From the NCBI GenBank assembly GCA_019914945.1, contig CM034111.1:2728001-2792000 (forward strand): 64,000 nt of DNA, given 5' to 3'. The DNA comes from Typha latifolia. Its lineage: Eukaryota > Streptophyta > Magnoliopsida > Poales > Typhaceae. The position numbers and the translations under genes were made by a program. Each line of letters begins with the position of its first letter. The first letter of the stretch is position 1. Shown piece by piece: positions 12,567 to 23,612 of this stretch. The notes below the pieces were generated by a model. That model was not told the origin of the DNA. It ran no database searches and was given only the letters and a program-made list of their open reading frames with translations.

Positions 12567-15500
12567 TCAAAATATAAGACAAGAATTAGCCACGTCATAC
12601 TTCATCTTCTCCAAGTTGGGCAGCACGGCGAACTGGATCATCGGCGGCGGCCCGCAGGCGAGCGCCAGCGTGTCATCCAAGTCCCCCATGGGTATGTGCT
12701 CCCTCAGGATCTCCTCCCTCACGAAGCCCACGCTATATCTCCACCCCTCCTCCGGCTTCTTCACCTCGCCCACCACGTACCACACCTTGAGCCGCCCCGG
12801 GTTCTCTTCCGCCCACCGGTCCAGCTCCTCCTTCAGTAGAATGTCGTCCTCGCTCCGGTTCGCGTACACCAAGTGCATCTCGGTGGGGTCCTCCGGCTGG
12901 TCGCGGAGCACCGCCTGGATCACCTGGTACACCGGGGTGATCCCCGTGCCGCCCGCGATCATCGCCAGCCGCCTCGCGAATCGTGCCTTGCCGTTGATCA
13001 GGAAGTTCCCGCGACCGGTGTACTCGATGTGGCCGAGGGGGCCCTTTATATCCACCGGGGAGCCCAAGGGGAGCGAGTCCAGGTGCTGCGACATGAGCCC
13101 GCCGTTTGGGAACTTTGCGTTTTCCCCCTTGAAGTATACTTTAATTACGAGCTCGAAGTGTCCCACCACGTCGACTGCGCTTCTTGGCGTGTATGCTCGC
13201 ATGCATAGCTTGCCGTCGATGGTGGCGCACAAGAAGATGTGCTTGCCGACGGGCAGGCCCAGGGTTTGCTCCGGCGACGGCAGCGCGAACCGGAATACCC
13301 GGACGTCGCGGGAGATTTCGGTTTTGGAAACTAATATGCATTGAACCTTCTCTCTGGGGTTTGCGAGGGCCACCAGAGGAGGCCTCGCCGCCTCGCGGAT
13401 CGTCGCCAGGTGGGAGAGATTGCCGGCGCCGTGGACCGAGGTGTCGGAGCTGTAGCCCGTGGCGATGAGCTCGCCGATGCGGTAGGTGTCGAGCAAGGCC
13501 TTGGCCTTGTCGGAGTGGATGGAGTCGAATTCTTCCGAGCAGTCCTGGCCGGCGTTGATCAGGATGCTGTCGGCGCCGCCGGGGTGGTCCTTGAGGAAGG
13601 CGGTGCAGTCGTAGACGTGGCCGTGGACGACGATCCAGGCGGAGTCCTGGGAGGAGTGCTTGCGGACCTCGGACATGGAGAAGTGATTGGTGGAGGTGTT
13701 CATGAAAGGGGTGGAGGTGCTCTTTTTAAGTGATTGGGCTCCCTCGGCCGTCTCCAAGTGCTTCTGGCGAGCCATCCACCCGCCGGGGTGGTTGCCCGGC
13801 TGCGTCGGGTGCTCGAAGACCAGGCCGATCTCGCCCTTGTGGGGCCGGCACACGTTGATCTTCACTTTGAACCAGCAGTTGTTCATCATCCCCTATGCCG
13901 CAACAATTTTACAATTAAAAACAAACAAACAAACATAGTGCTATTAATTAATTGAAATTCACTACCAAATTTCTTTTATCATTAGTTCTAATTACCATGA
14001 GGTTCCAGATGAGGTTCTCTGGCTGGGTGTTGAGGGTCTCGTCCCATGCACGAACGGCGATTTCCTTGGCACCGAGGAGGTCCAAAACCTCCACCTCCAC
14101 GGCCCAGAAGCACCAGCACCAGTACTTGCCGTACTTGTTTGGCTTCTCCGGGTGGTCAAGGCTGCAGACAAGCCAATTCTCCCCACCGTCAAGTGTTATC
14201 TCCACCCTTGTTACCTTCTTCCCCCCACCTAGTACAATATTGAGAGCCATTGTTAGCAACTTGGAAGTACTAGATATCCAACACCAACTTACAACTTAAT
14301 AAATCGGTGTACTATTATAATTAAACTTAGGTAAACTTGTTTAAGCAATATCTCATTAGGGTCTTAACTATGATAATTGCATGCAGTACATGCAAGTGGA
14401 GATATTACAATATTGACAATATCGAGAGCCATTATCAGCAACTTGGCACTAGATAATTGACACCAAATCTCCAGTGTGATTTTTTTTTTCGTAAGAGTAA
14501 AATGAGAACTTATTAGTGTCTCAGTGTTATTGAGATTGAGTCTAGATACGCCCATTTTAGCACTACTCCTGTGGGGTCCCAGCTTTGATAATTGCATGCT
14601 TTAGGTACATGCAAGTGGGGATATTGCATCTAGAATGTATTTTTCGTTAAAATAAAAAAAATATTAAAATTATCATTCTTTCACATGCTTGAGATTTTAA
14701 AACAATTAAAGAGTTGACATAGAAGTAGAACATAGGCCCTGAATTTGAATCCTTTCATGGGCACAAAAGAGATATTATATATATATATATATATATCTTT
14801 TTTGGATTTTCCATAGATAATTTTTAAAACTCTTATTTTTGTATGGATACTCTTTAAATATAATGAATAATTATCATTTACTATTATTTATATGTATTCT
14901 TTTTAGTTAACAATTTGTTAAATGACTAAGATCCTAATTTATAAGCACTATAAAGTAATTTGGAGAGTATTAACCAAAAATCTACGAGTTTTAAAGAACA
15001 TACACGCAAATATATAATTTACAAGTGTAAGAAACTGTCCCGTGAATACCTTTGGTAACGTCATATGTGCTTTCAAATTTTTAATTGAGACTATAATTTA
15101 TGGGAAAATGGTATAATATTTTTCAGAATGTCATTTACATTCTAATACACATAAAAAAAAATCCTAATATTAATCTTCTCTTTCCTCTTATCTTACCACG
15201 TGTCACCCGTGTGGCTATCACGCGCAAAAGGATTTAAAGATGTATTAAGAGAAATGTAATCCTTATAAAGCTAAGGGTGGTTTATTTTAGCCCCATAAAC
15301 TTTTAGAAATTTTTTTTTATTTTAGAATAATATCTAAATATCATAATAGTAGTATTTAAGAATACAAAAATTATTCATCAAAGTTACATCTTATACCCAC
15401 GCTAAACTAATTATTAATCTATCCGTTATTATTATAACTTTAATATATATATATATATATATAATTTTCTCATATTTATTTCCCTTTATATCATATTAAA

Positions 15501-17076
15501 AATAATTTATAAATTAGTGAACATAAGAATAATTTTTTATAAAATAAATTTGTTATTTTGATAATAATAAATAAAAATTAATATTCTTATTTCACATGTG
15601 AATATGAATGAGGCCTACCGGTTTACCATCTAAACTATTGTTATCACTAAGTAGCCGTAAACTTTTAAGTTAAAAATAGATTTATTTAAAAAAAAAGAGT
15701 TAATTAAGTTACGTTTTAAGATATAGCTCGAATAAAAAAAATGAACGAGATATTTAACGCTACAAATAAATATATTTCACCTAAAATAGAGAGAAAAAAA
15801 GAAGAAGAGATGACTCACCAGAGTATGCGTATCCCTTCATAGTGTAGTGCCTCTGCGTGGTCAACGCGTTGATGGGTAAAATCTCATCGTGTCCAGGCGT
15901 CGTGATCACCGAGTTAATGTTCAGCTCGTTGATGATGTATTCCGGCTTGTACCACCACGCTGCTCCAAACGAAGGAAAAAACCAAACCCCCACTAAGATT
16001 TTGGAACTCACTACCTACATTCTAACATTTTTGCAAACAACCCCTTCGCATGCAAAAAGAAGGGAAAAGGGGGAAAAAAGAAAAGAAAAGAAATATAATT
16101 AATTACCTTCGGCGTTGGCGAGCTCAGCGTCGACATGGGAAGGGAGGACTCTGTTGTCCTGGTAATGGTAATAACTATCGGACTCTTGGGTCGTAACGAT
16201 GATCCTTTTAAGCCATTTGACCATCCTACCCCCGATAAAACCCGGGATAATAACTCGGATAGGGAACCCGTGATCCGGGGATAGCAATTCCCCGTTCTGC
16301 ATATAAGCGAGCATGATATCCCTACTGGGGTCCATGGCCACCTCGCGATGCAGGCTCGTCCCGTACGTGGAGCCACCGCCACCTGGCAGTTCCTCCGCGC
16401 CCTCGAAGCAGACGTTAGCCGCCCCGGCCTTCCGGCCGGCGATCCCGCACCGGCGCAGGACATCGGAGAGCCTGACGCCCCGCCACACGGACGTGGCGAT
16501 CGCCCCCGGGCCCCAGTTGAACCCCACGGTCTGGCGCACCATGTTCTGCTCCTTGCGCCGGTTCCCGGCGCAGACCAGCGTGACCGGGATCTCGATGGGA
16601 TCGAAACTTTGGATCAGCTCGTCCACAGTGAACACGGCCGGGCGCTTGACCAACCCGATGACCTCGACCGTCCACGTTGACCAGTCCGCCCTGGGGACAA
16701 CCCCGTGATTGCGGACGTAGTGGAGCTGGACCGGGGTGAGGAAGCCGTGGTGCATGAGCCGGCTCAGGGGCGGCTCGCAGTTGAACGGGTGCCGCCCCGT
16801 GAGCCGGATTAGAGTCGGGTTGCGCTCGATCCAGTGGTCCGACGTGCCCTCGTCCCGCGGATCCAGGGACGAGGCCTCCGCCTCGATATTCGCGTAGATG
16901 GGTTTCCAGTCCTGCCCCTCGTCGGAGTCGGACTCGGCGTCAGCATCGGCGGTCTTGGCAGGGAGGGGGATGAGGTGCGAGAAGCTGTATCCGCGGATCG
17001 GAGAGGCGGTCCGGTTCATGGAGCGGACCGGGCGGTCGAGGTCGGGGAACTGCCGGTTGTCGACAGAAGCCGCCAT
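12567..17076 (-). CDS. NIA: NADH nitrate reductase (molybdenum cofactor, heme b5, FAD)
   Basis: Cytosolic homodimeric enzyme reducing nitrate to nitrite with NADH, the first step of nitrate assimilation. Exons: 16107-17076, 15819-15959, 13996-14228, 12567-13892, summing to 889 residues, close to the usual 890-920. Domain order: acidic N-terminus; Mo-pterin domain with the ligand Cys at about residue 169 in [13 protein letters not shown]; dimerisation domain (exons 2-3, [14 protein letters not shown]); hinge 1; cytochrome b5 domain with heme histidines near 551 (DHPGG) and 574; FAD domain (RAYTPRS); NADH domain ([17 protein letters not shown]). The C-terminus NSCLIF resembles the family ending. 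Hinge 1 has the regulatory Ser near 508 in KSTSTP, with Lys where Arg is usual at -3. Coding DNA is strongly GC-rich, unlike the flanks. Intron 2 (14229-15818) is AT-rich with two TA microsatellites and a degenerate internal duplication. No break is seen. Confidence 0.97.
14233..14630. repeat. Degenerate tandem duplication in nitrate reductase intron 2
   Basis: Two landmarks recur in the same order. GAGAGCCAT followed by CAGCAACTTGG or TAGCAACTTGG occurs near 14251 and 14424. TGATAATTGCATGC followed by ACATGCAAGTGG occurs near 14370 and 14587. This indicates an old tandem duplication of roughly 170-215 bp with indels, lying just upstream of the exon 3 acceptor in transcription order. Confidence 0.6.
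14776..14796. repeat. TA dinucleotide microsatellite
   Basis: Uninterrupted TA run inside nitrate reductase intron 2. Confidence 0.95.
15443..15463. repeat. TA dinucleotide microsatellite
   Basis: Second TA run inside nitrate reductase intron 2, in a very AT-rich stretch (about 14600-15800). Confidence 0.95.
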
Positions 17077-17190
17077 GGGATTGGGGTTTTGGACTGGAAG
17101 ACAACTTTTGGATCTTGGGATGGCCTTTTCGGCAAAAGTGGGTGGTAGTTTTGGTGGGTGAGGGAGAAAAGGGTGGGCGACTCCTCGCCC

Positions 17191-17197
17191 TTATATA
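17191..17197 (-). promoter_or_regulatory. TATA box of nitrate reductase
   Basis: The minus strand reads CCCTATATAAGGG here, with the TATATAA core about 115 bp before the ATG at 17076. Spacing and match suit a plant core promoter. Confidence 0.7.
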
Positions 17198-19994
17198 GGG
17201 AATGGTTTGGGTGGGGCCTTATCTCCAAATCCGGCGTCATATTTGGATTAAACTGCAAATAATACCAACAGGATCTTTACTTTTCTCAAGATTCTTGAAC
17301 CCTCCCGAATCCCCGACACTTCACGCTACACTCAAAAGCTTTACTCGTAATACTTACTCTGTCAGGGTTGAAAGTGTAAAAAATAAATAAATAAAAAGTT
17401 AAAAACATTTAAGACCCATTAATAGCAGCATTTCGTCACGGCTTCTTCCTCCTCGGCGTGAGGACGAGTTTTTATTTATTACCAAACTAGCCCTCTCTGT
17501 TAAATTTTATTTATCAAAATAGAACCCCCATAAATTTAATATCTCAAAAAAAAATTCTAAGACACGAACTTAACTAAATCGGTCAACGTTTCATCTGAAA
17601 ACATAATTTAGTTTTTTTTTTTACTTCAATAAACTATTGATAATTTTAATATTATATATAAACTGCTAATAAGATCAACATTTTTGTTTAGTTAATTTAC
17701 ATATAAAATGCTAGAATGCTATTTTGTTCAAAATCTCGGCCTCTTTTAAAAATTTGGTGGCCGTGGGTATAACAAGGAAACGTATCCACGGCCAAAGCCA
17801 CGGAAAAGAGGTCTTTTTTGTAAAAATAAATAGGAAAATAATTGTAATAACTTTGTTTCCGTAGTGTGTGATGTGATCTTGATCTTGATCTATTGGTGAC
17901 CAATCACGTCGTTTTAGTCCATTTCATGCATAATTTTGTCAAAATAGGAGGGGCCCCAGACCCCAGTTGGATAGAACCAAAGTGTTGAAATATTATTAAC
18001 CATCAATATTTTGTAAAAGAAAAAATTAATATTTTGTTTGCATGTAAACCAATGGTTATGTTATGTTATGTTATTTTAGCACTTGCTCATAATCTCATAA
18101 TTTTTTTTTTATAGATAAGATAATAGTTAGTTTTTAGGATAATTTAACTATCATTTATTTTTACAGTAACTCTCTAAACTTTTTTTAGATACATAATGAC
18201 ATTATTCCTTAGTTCTATTAAATATATAGATCTGATAATCGAACTAAATCTCTGAAGACACTCGAGCCCTAACCAAATAGGTAAAATACTTATTGATCTC
18301 GCAACTATAGATTCGTAGGACTTAAATATTGTTCTAATTTATGACAACAAGAATCTCCATTAAGGCGAATTAGGGTTTTAGGCATGTTAATTGAGCGATT
18401 AATTTAAGGCAAACACTTTTTAATTGAAATTTTCGGTAGTTTTATGGTCAAGAATTTTGCATTACTCATAGGAGTAAGAGAATCTTGTTAATTATTTTTG
18501 TTATAGCAGTACTAGTGGGCCTTCGTTATATTTTTATAAACAATTACAAGTAATAAAAGTTAAAAATAAATTATAAAATAATTAGCAAGTAGAAGAGCGG
18601 AACAAAACAAACAAGTACATAAATGATTAATGATTTGATTAGATTAACAGCCGAGATAAAAATAAATAAATAAATCATAAATAGTCAAATAAAAATCTAT
18701 CATGCATGATAGATATCTCACTCTACGAAGACAAAAAAAAGACCTTAAAATCATTTCTCTTTTCTTTATCGTTATGCATGGATATCACGTTTTAGTTGCA
18801 ATAACTAAACCAATAAGCTTGATTTATTTGGTAAAATAAAGCCTATGTTTGATCAAGTACTTTGATATAAGAATCTTATGGACTATATGCAATTCACCTA
18901 CAAAATATTCAAGTAGTAATTAAAAGTCTACAACTAATATAGTCATCATTTATTTTGACTATTCGAGGACTATAATTTGTGTCGTCGAATATTTTCTCGT
19001 GATAGATAAGAAATTTTTTTTTTTCTTCTTCTTCTTCCTTTTTTTTTTTGATGTGATAATTATAAGAAACAAGCTATAATTATTTCGTATAATTAAACTA
19101 ACTTATATCTATATTCATATGTTTATATTGTGAGCTAGCTATATATGTATATATAGACTTGTGTTAATGGAAGGTGTCACAAGATATATATATATATATA
19201 TATCCAAGTATTTGGGAGTTCCTTATTAGAAGGCCCCCATTAATGGCTATAACTTATAATGATATAACTTGGAAATTGAACTATTGATGATTTGGACCGC
19301 TCAAAAAAGTCTAAGCATGAGATTATCAAATAGGTAAATGTCCTCAACTAACAATTGGCTCAAACTAGTTCCTTTAATTACCAAGTAATTAACAATGCCC
19401 ATAGATTCTCCAATCATAGTGTTCAACCACACAACCCAAGATTATTTATGTCAAGTAGTATGCATATTTTTAATAAGGAACAAATACTAGGGGTTAAGTG
19501 AGAAGTGGCGCATGGGAATTTCCTTTGGTCAAGTAACCATTGGAACCTTGGATGGTTTCCCATGGCCCCTAAAGAAGGGGGACCAGAAGTGGCTTTAGGT
19601 CTCACCAAAGGCCAAAGTCCATTCCATGACTCTCTACCTCCCCTAGTTGTGACTCTTCCTCCGACCATAACTTGTTCTTTTCTTCTTCTCCAAATACTTT
19701 CTTCAACTGACATCAAATGTGACAGAAACTATAAATATAATTTAAGTAAAAATTAATGATCGATCGGGTTAATCTTCATGTTCTTGTCGTATTAATGACT
19801 GCATTTTAATATAGGCCAAGAAGATATTAAACATACTAAAAGAGGTTAGCCTTCTCCGATATATAGATTGAAATGAAGAATTCACCGGCTATCCACATTA
19901 ATGGTCGGAAGAAAAATAAAACCCATGACCTCTAGTGTATGTATAGTGTTTTGGTCGTCCAAAGACAAGCGTTACGTTTCTAATGCATCATTAA

Positions 19995-20055
19995 TTTCCT
20001 TGTTTTTTCTTATTATTCCCCACTTTCCTTGTTTTTTCTTATTATTCCCCACTTT
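19995..20055. repeat. Perfect 29-bp tandem duplication
   Basis: A 29-bp unit beginning TTTCCTTGTTTTTTC and ending CCCCAC occurs at 19995-20023 and again identically at 20024-20052, followed by three more bases of the unit. It looks like a recent replication-slippage duplication. Confidence 0.95.
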
Positions 20056-20380
20056 AGATGAATAGGTGGGAGGACTTAAAAATCAACAACTTTTTAGTTG
20101 GTAGATCTGTTGGATCTCAAGCATCACTTTCAAGAACCCGGGGGATGTTAAATTTTTGATTACTATCTTCCACTATCTTCTTTTGGCAATGCCTCTATGG
20201 CTTTGATTCTATTGTAAAATTAAGTATTAATTGCCTACAACTTGTATAATTAGAGTAAGATTAGATGTGCAAGTATGTCATTCTACTCAACTTGGGTTCA
20301 CCAGATTGAGGTTAAATTACTACCACTATCTTCTTAGTTTATGCTTGACGTGATACGTAGGAGGCCCCAGGCATGCACCT

Positions 20381-20567
20381 TGTTTGGTTAGACTTAGATG
20401 GAATAAGGAAGGACTCTATTCCAGAATAAATCCATTTATTCTGGAATAAAGGTGACAAACAACTAGTAAGGTTAAGGAAAGGGACAACGGAATAAACCCT
20501 AAGTCTTGGAATACTATCTTTATTCCATTATCTTGTTGGAAGAGAATTACTCCCACTACCAAATGAC
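20381..20567. mobile_element. Tourist-like MITE candidate
   Basis: The left end (TTTGGTTAG then ATGGAATAA and CTATTCC) is matched in inverted order at the right end (GGAATACTATC, TTATTCCAT, CTACCAAA). In the middle is a perfect 15-bp inverted repeat, TATTCCAGAATAAAT at 20417-20431 and its complement at 20434-20448, with a 2-base loop. Terminal repeats are imperfect and the target-site duplication is unclear. Confidence 0.5.
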
Positions 20568-21778
20568 CCATTTGCTCCTTTCAATATAACAAGCCTACAC
20601 TTTTCCTTACTTGATGAATTTATATTGTGATATTATTTTTTAGCTAAGAATTATAAAAATAATTATAAGAAGGTAATATAATTGTTGTAAAATATAATCA
20701 TAATTTACATTTAATTTGGAATTGGAATATACTTTTTTGTTGTTGTTGGAATAACTAAATCACTTATCTTAAAATCCAAATAATTAATATATTATGATTT
20801 AAATTCTTGTTGAATAATGTGATGTGACTATAATATATTTAGTATATGATAATGTTATATAGATTTAGAAGTAAACACATATTGACTTTCTTAACTATAT
20901 ATAATTAATCCGCGAAAAATATCTTTTGGTTAAAAAGTATTCATTTTGAGCATCTAATCTACATCAAAATTTAAATACAAATTTAGATGAGTTTTATTAT
21001 ATCGAATTCAGCTCATCAAAACAGCGATTTCCAAATTATAAGTCTTTTTAAGTTAAGTGATTTATATTTAAAAGTCGAATAAGTTCACAGAACTTGATAT
21101 GAGGCGAGATATTTAAGTTTCTATCTCAATTTGATGAAGATATTTAGACACCATACAAAAAGTTGATTCAAGTTTTTACTCAGATCTGAACAAATAAAGA
21201 TCCGACACACACTGCCAAATGCCAAATCTAGTTGCCAATCGCAAAAGAGAACACCAACAAAAGATGAATAAAATCCCGGACTGATTCACGAGTGTCCACA
21301 GGCACAGTGTTTTGAAGCTCCTCTCGTCTTCTCCTCTCAATATATACTCTCTGGCCATCTTTGTTTCTCTTTTCTACTTCTCAAATAAACTTTTATAGAA
21401 CTTAAAGCCATGCATGTGGTCTGAAACTCTCTCTCTCTCTCCCTCTCTCTTCATAAAAGATTACCTTTACGTTAGCTGGAAGGGTCAATTAAACCAGGCC
21501 ATGAAGAAGAACGAAGGTCGTACGTGATGGCATTAGCCATGCAAGCCCCCACGCCCCCCTACGTTAACCATCCATTGAGCATCACGAAGAGCCATTTTGT
21601 GATCTTTTGACCTCTACCTCTGCTACTACTACTAGTGTTTTTGTCTCGTATCTTTCTCAATCATTATAAACCACAGGCCTCGCCTTCCAATAAATCTATG
21701 TGCTAATACAGGTTTTTGACCACAATTTATTAAAATATTGTTGGCATTCTTTGTCCAGCTCAACTGCCATGTCGTAAT

Positions 21779-22032
21779 TCAATAGTAAAATCGATGAACT
21801 ATTCAGCGGTTCACAGATAGAGTATTTAGTGCTTAACAATACTCAGTATATTATATGAAACTGAATTGTGAACTATTGAATTGTTCAACATACTATTCTA
21901 TCCGTTAAGCATTGAATATTTTGTATACGAACGGTTAAACTGTTTAGCGTTTTATGAATAGTAAAACTGCTAAATTGTTTTGTTGCTTATCTTATATTAA
22001 ATCGCTAAATAATATAGTGATTTTACTATTAA
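21779..22032. mobile_element. MITE with imperfect ~34-bp terminal inverted repeats
   Basis: The left end TCAATAGTAAAATC, followed by TATTCAGCGGTT, is mirrored by the right end, whose complement reads TTAATAGTAAAATC followed by TATTTAGCGATTT. The 254-bp interior is AT-rich, non-coding and has further internal inverted copies of AATAGTAAAA. No transposase is present. Confidence 0.65.
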
Positions 22033-22864
22033 CTTATAACATGATAACTGAGCTAACTAAATAGACCCTCTTCGATAATAAATTTAGCGAGTATCCCAAA
22101 CTATTAAAAAATTTTGGAGGAGGACCATTTTAATCAAAAACTCTGCTAATGCAGTGTATCTTTTTTTTTTTAATTTAATTTCCCTGCTCTTTTACTATAT
22201 ATCTGACAAAAAAAGAGAAACAATATAAAAGAAGTAATAAAAGATACTAGAGCATTAGATATATGGATGAAGAAAGATATTATCATATGCATGCGTGCAC
22301 TCTTCCCGTTAAGATGGGAGTTGCATTACGTAGTATTTTTATAGGATTAAAGAAAGGGGGACAGGTGTAGTTATATTGGCTAATTAAATGATTAGTCAAC
22401 AGTTTAGCCGACTAGTTGTATTTAATCCTGACCAGTTATATAGGCACTTAAAAAATTATGGTTGTTAATTCTTTTGGTAAAATGAATCGAGATGACGTAG
22501 CTGAATCCAATGGAAACAGAGGAACAAGGCGACAAAACTGGTCAAATAGATTCGATTTGATTACAAAAATTATTTGTTTAAACAACTTAAAAGGAAGCAA
22601 GATCGAGTGAAGGAACTAATAATCAAATTGGTGCTTTCTTGATGTAGTTTACTTAAATAATTAAATCAATGCCACTAATGTTTGACTGTAACCTTAAGGG
22701 TGTCAAGTGATGAATGAAACTCTAGGAAAGTGAAATAAATCTAGACTTGACCATAGAGGGTTAAATGCAAATTCTCCATAAAATTATTACTAAGTTTCCT
22801 TCTTGATGAGTGTCATACTGAAAGTAGATCAAAGATAGACATCTTTGGTCGCAAATATTATTAA

Positions 22865-23199
22865 GGGGCAAATTATAGCTTATCCCCTGTGGTTTGATCC
22901 GATTTTATCTTTATCTCTTATGCTTCAAAAATAAAGCACTTATCCCCTTTCTATCATAAGACCAAATTAAAACTGTTAACTTTTCTACCTAAAACCAACT
23001 ATGCAAATATGAAATCAATGTGGTTATATTTTTTTTTGTCATAAATAAGTTGCTAAATAACTAAAACTAATTTTAAAATTTGACTATATTTTTGCTAAAA
23101 ACTGGACCAGTTGCAACTTAATGTGAACCACAAAGGATTAAAGCTTAAGTTTAAAACACTTTTGAACATAATAAAAGAGGGTAAGTCATAATTTACCCT
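22865..23199. mobile_element. MITE with ~23-bp terminal inverted repeats
   Basis: The left end GGGGCAAATTATAGCTTATC pairs with the right end, whose complement is AGGGTAAATTATGACTTACC. Flanks are ATTA-rich, so a short target duplication is possible. Similar ends (AATTATAATTTATCCC or ACAGTTTACACCCC) occur near 45428, 29354 and 59134, suggesting a dispersed family. Confidence 0.65.
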
Positions 23200-23612
23200 A
23201 TTAAAACATAATGTAGAATTCTTATGACAATTTAATCTCATAAAGGAGGAAGAAAAGGGCAAATCACATTATATGTAAGGATATTTACAGAATCTGCTTA
23301 ACAGTCCTCATATAACATTTGAAGGAAGGAAAGAGGCCAAATTCTATGAAAGCCTCTATATAAGTTACCTATGTGACAGCCTATGGCAGACTTAATGCAC
23401 AAATCTATAGAAAGAATAAAAAAGATCATTATGCACATGCATCTTATAAAGTTAACACCAGATTATCTGCACCTATGATTGAAGAGTGAAGAAGGCCTTG
23501 CTTGTCACTAATAAGGAAAGAGGACTGAAAAATAGAGAAGAACTAGACACGAAATAATGCACAGATTAGCTGCAAAACATTTATTCATTTCTCAGCTTGC
23601 AGGCTCATGCAA

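Larger units (their letters stand above)
17077..23612. other. AT-rich intergenic region
   Basis: About 6.5 kb with no convincing coding region. The first part is the nitrate reductase promoter. The rest is AT-rich and holds microsatellites (TA at 19184-19203, a CT-rich run near 21427-21455), a 29-bp tandem duplication and MITE-like elements, listed separately. A fragment at 17505-17690 begins with TTATCAAAATAGA and resembles the ends of the MITE at 46895. A stretch near 19848-19935 resembles the tail of the SINE at 25047. No tRNA or known miRNA was recognised. Confidence 0.6.

Noticed and set aside
12616..13344. Long plus-strand ORF opposite nitrate reductase exon 4, and similar ones opposite exon 1
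   Set aside because: Antisense shadows of a GC-rich coding exon; low complexity and no family resemblance.
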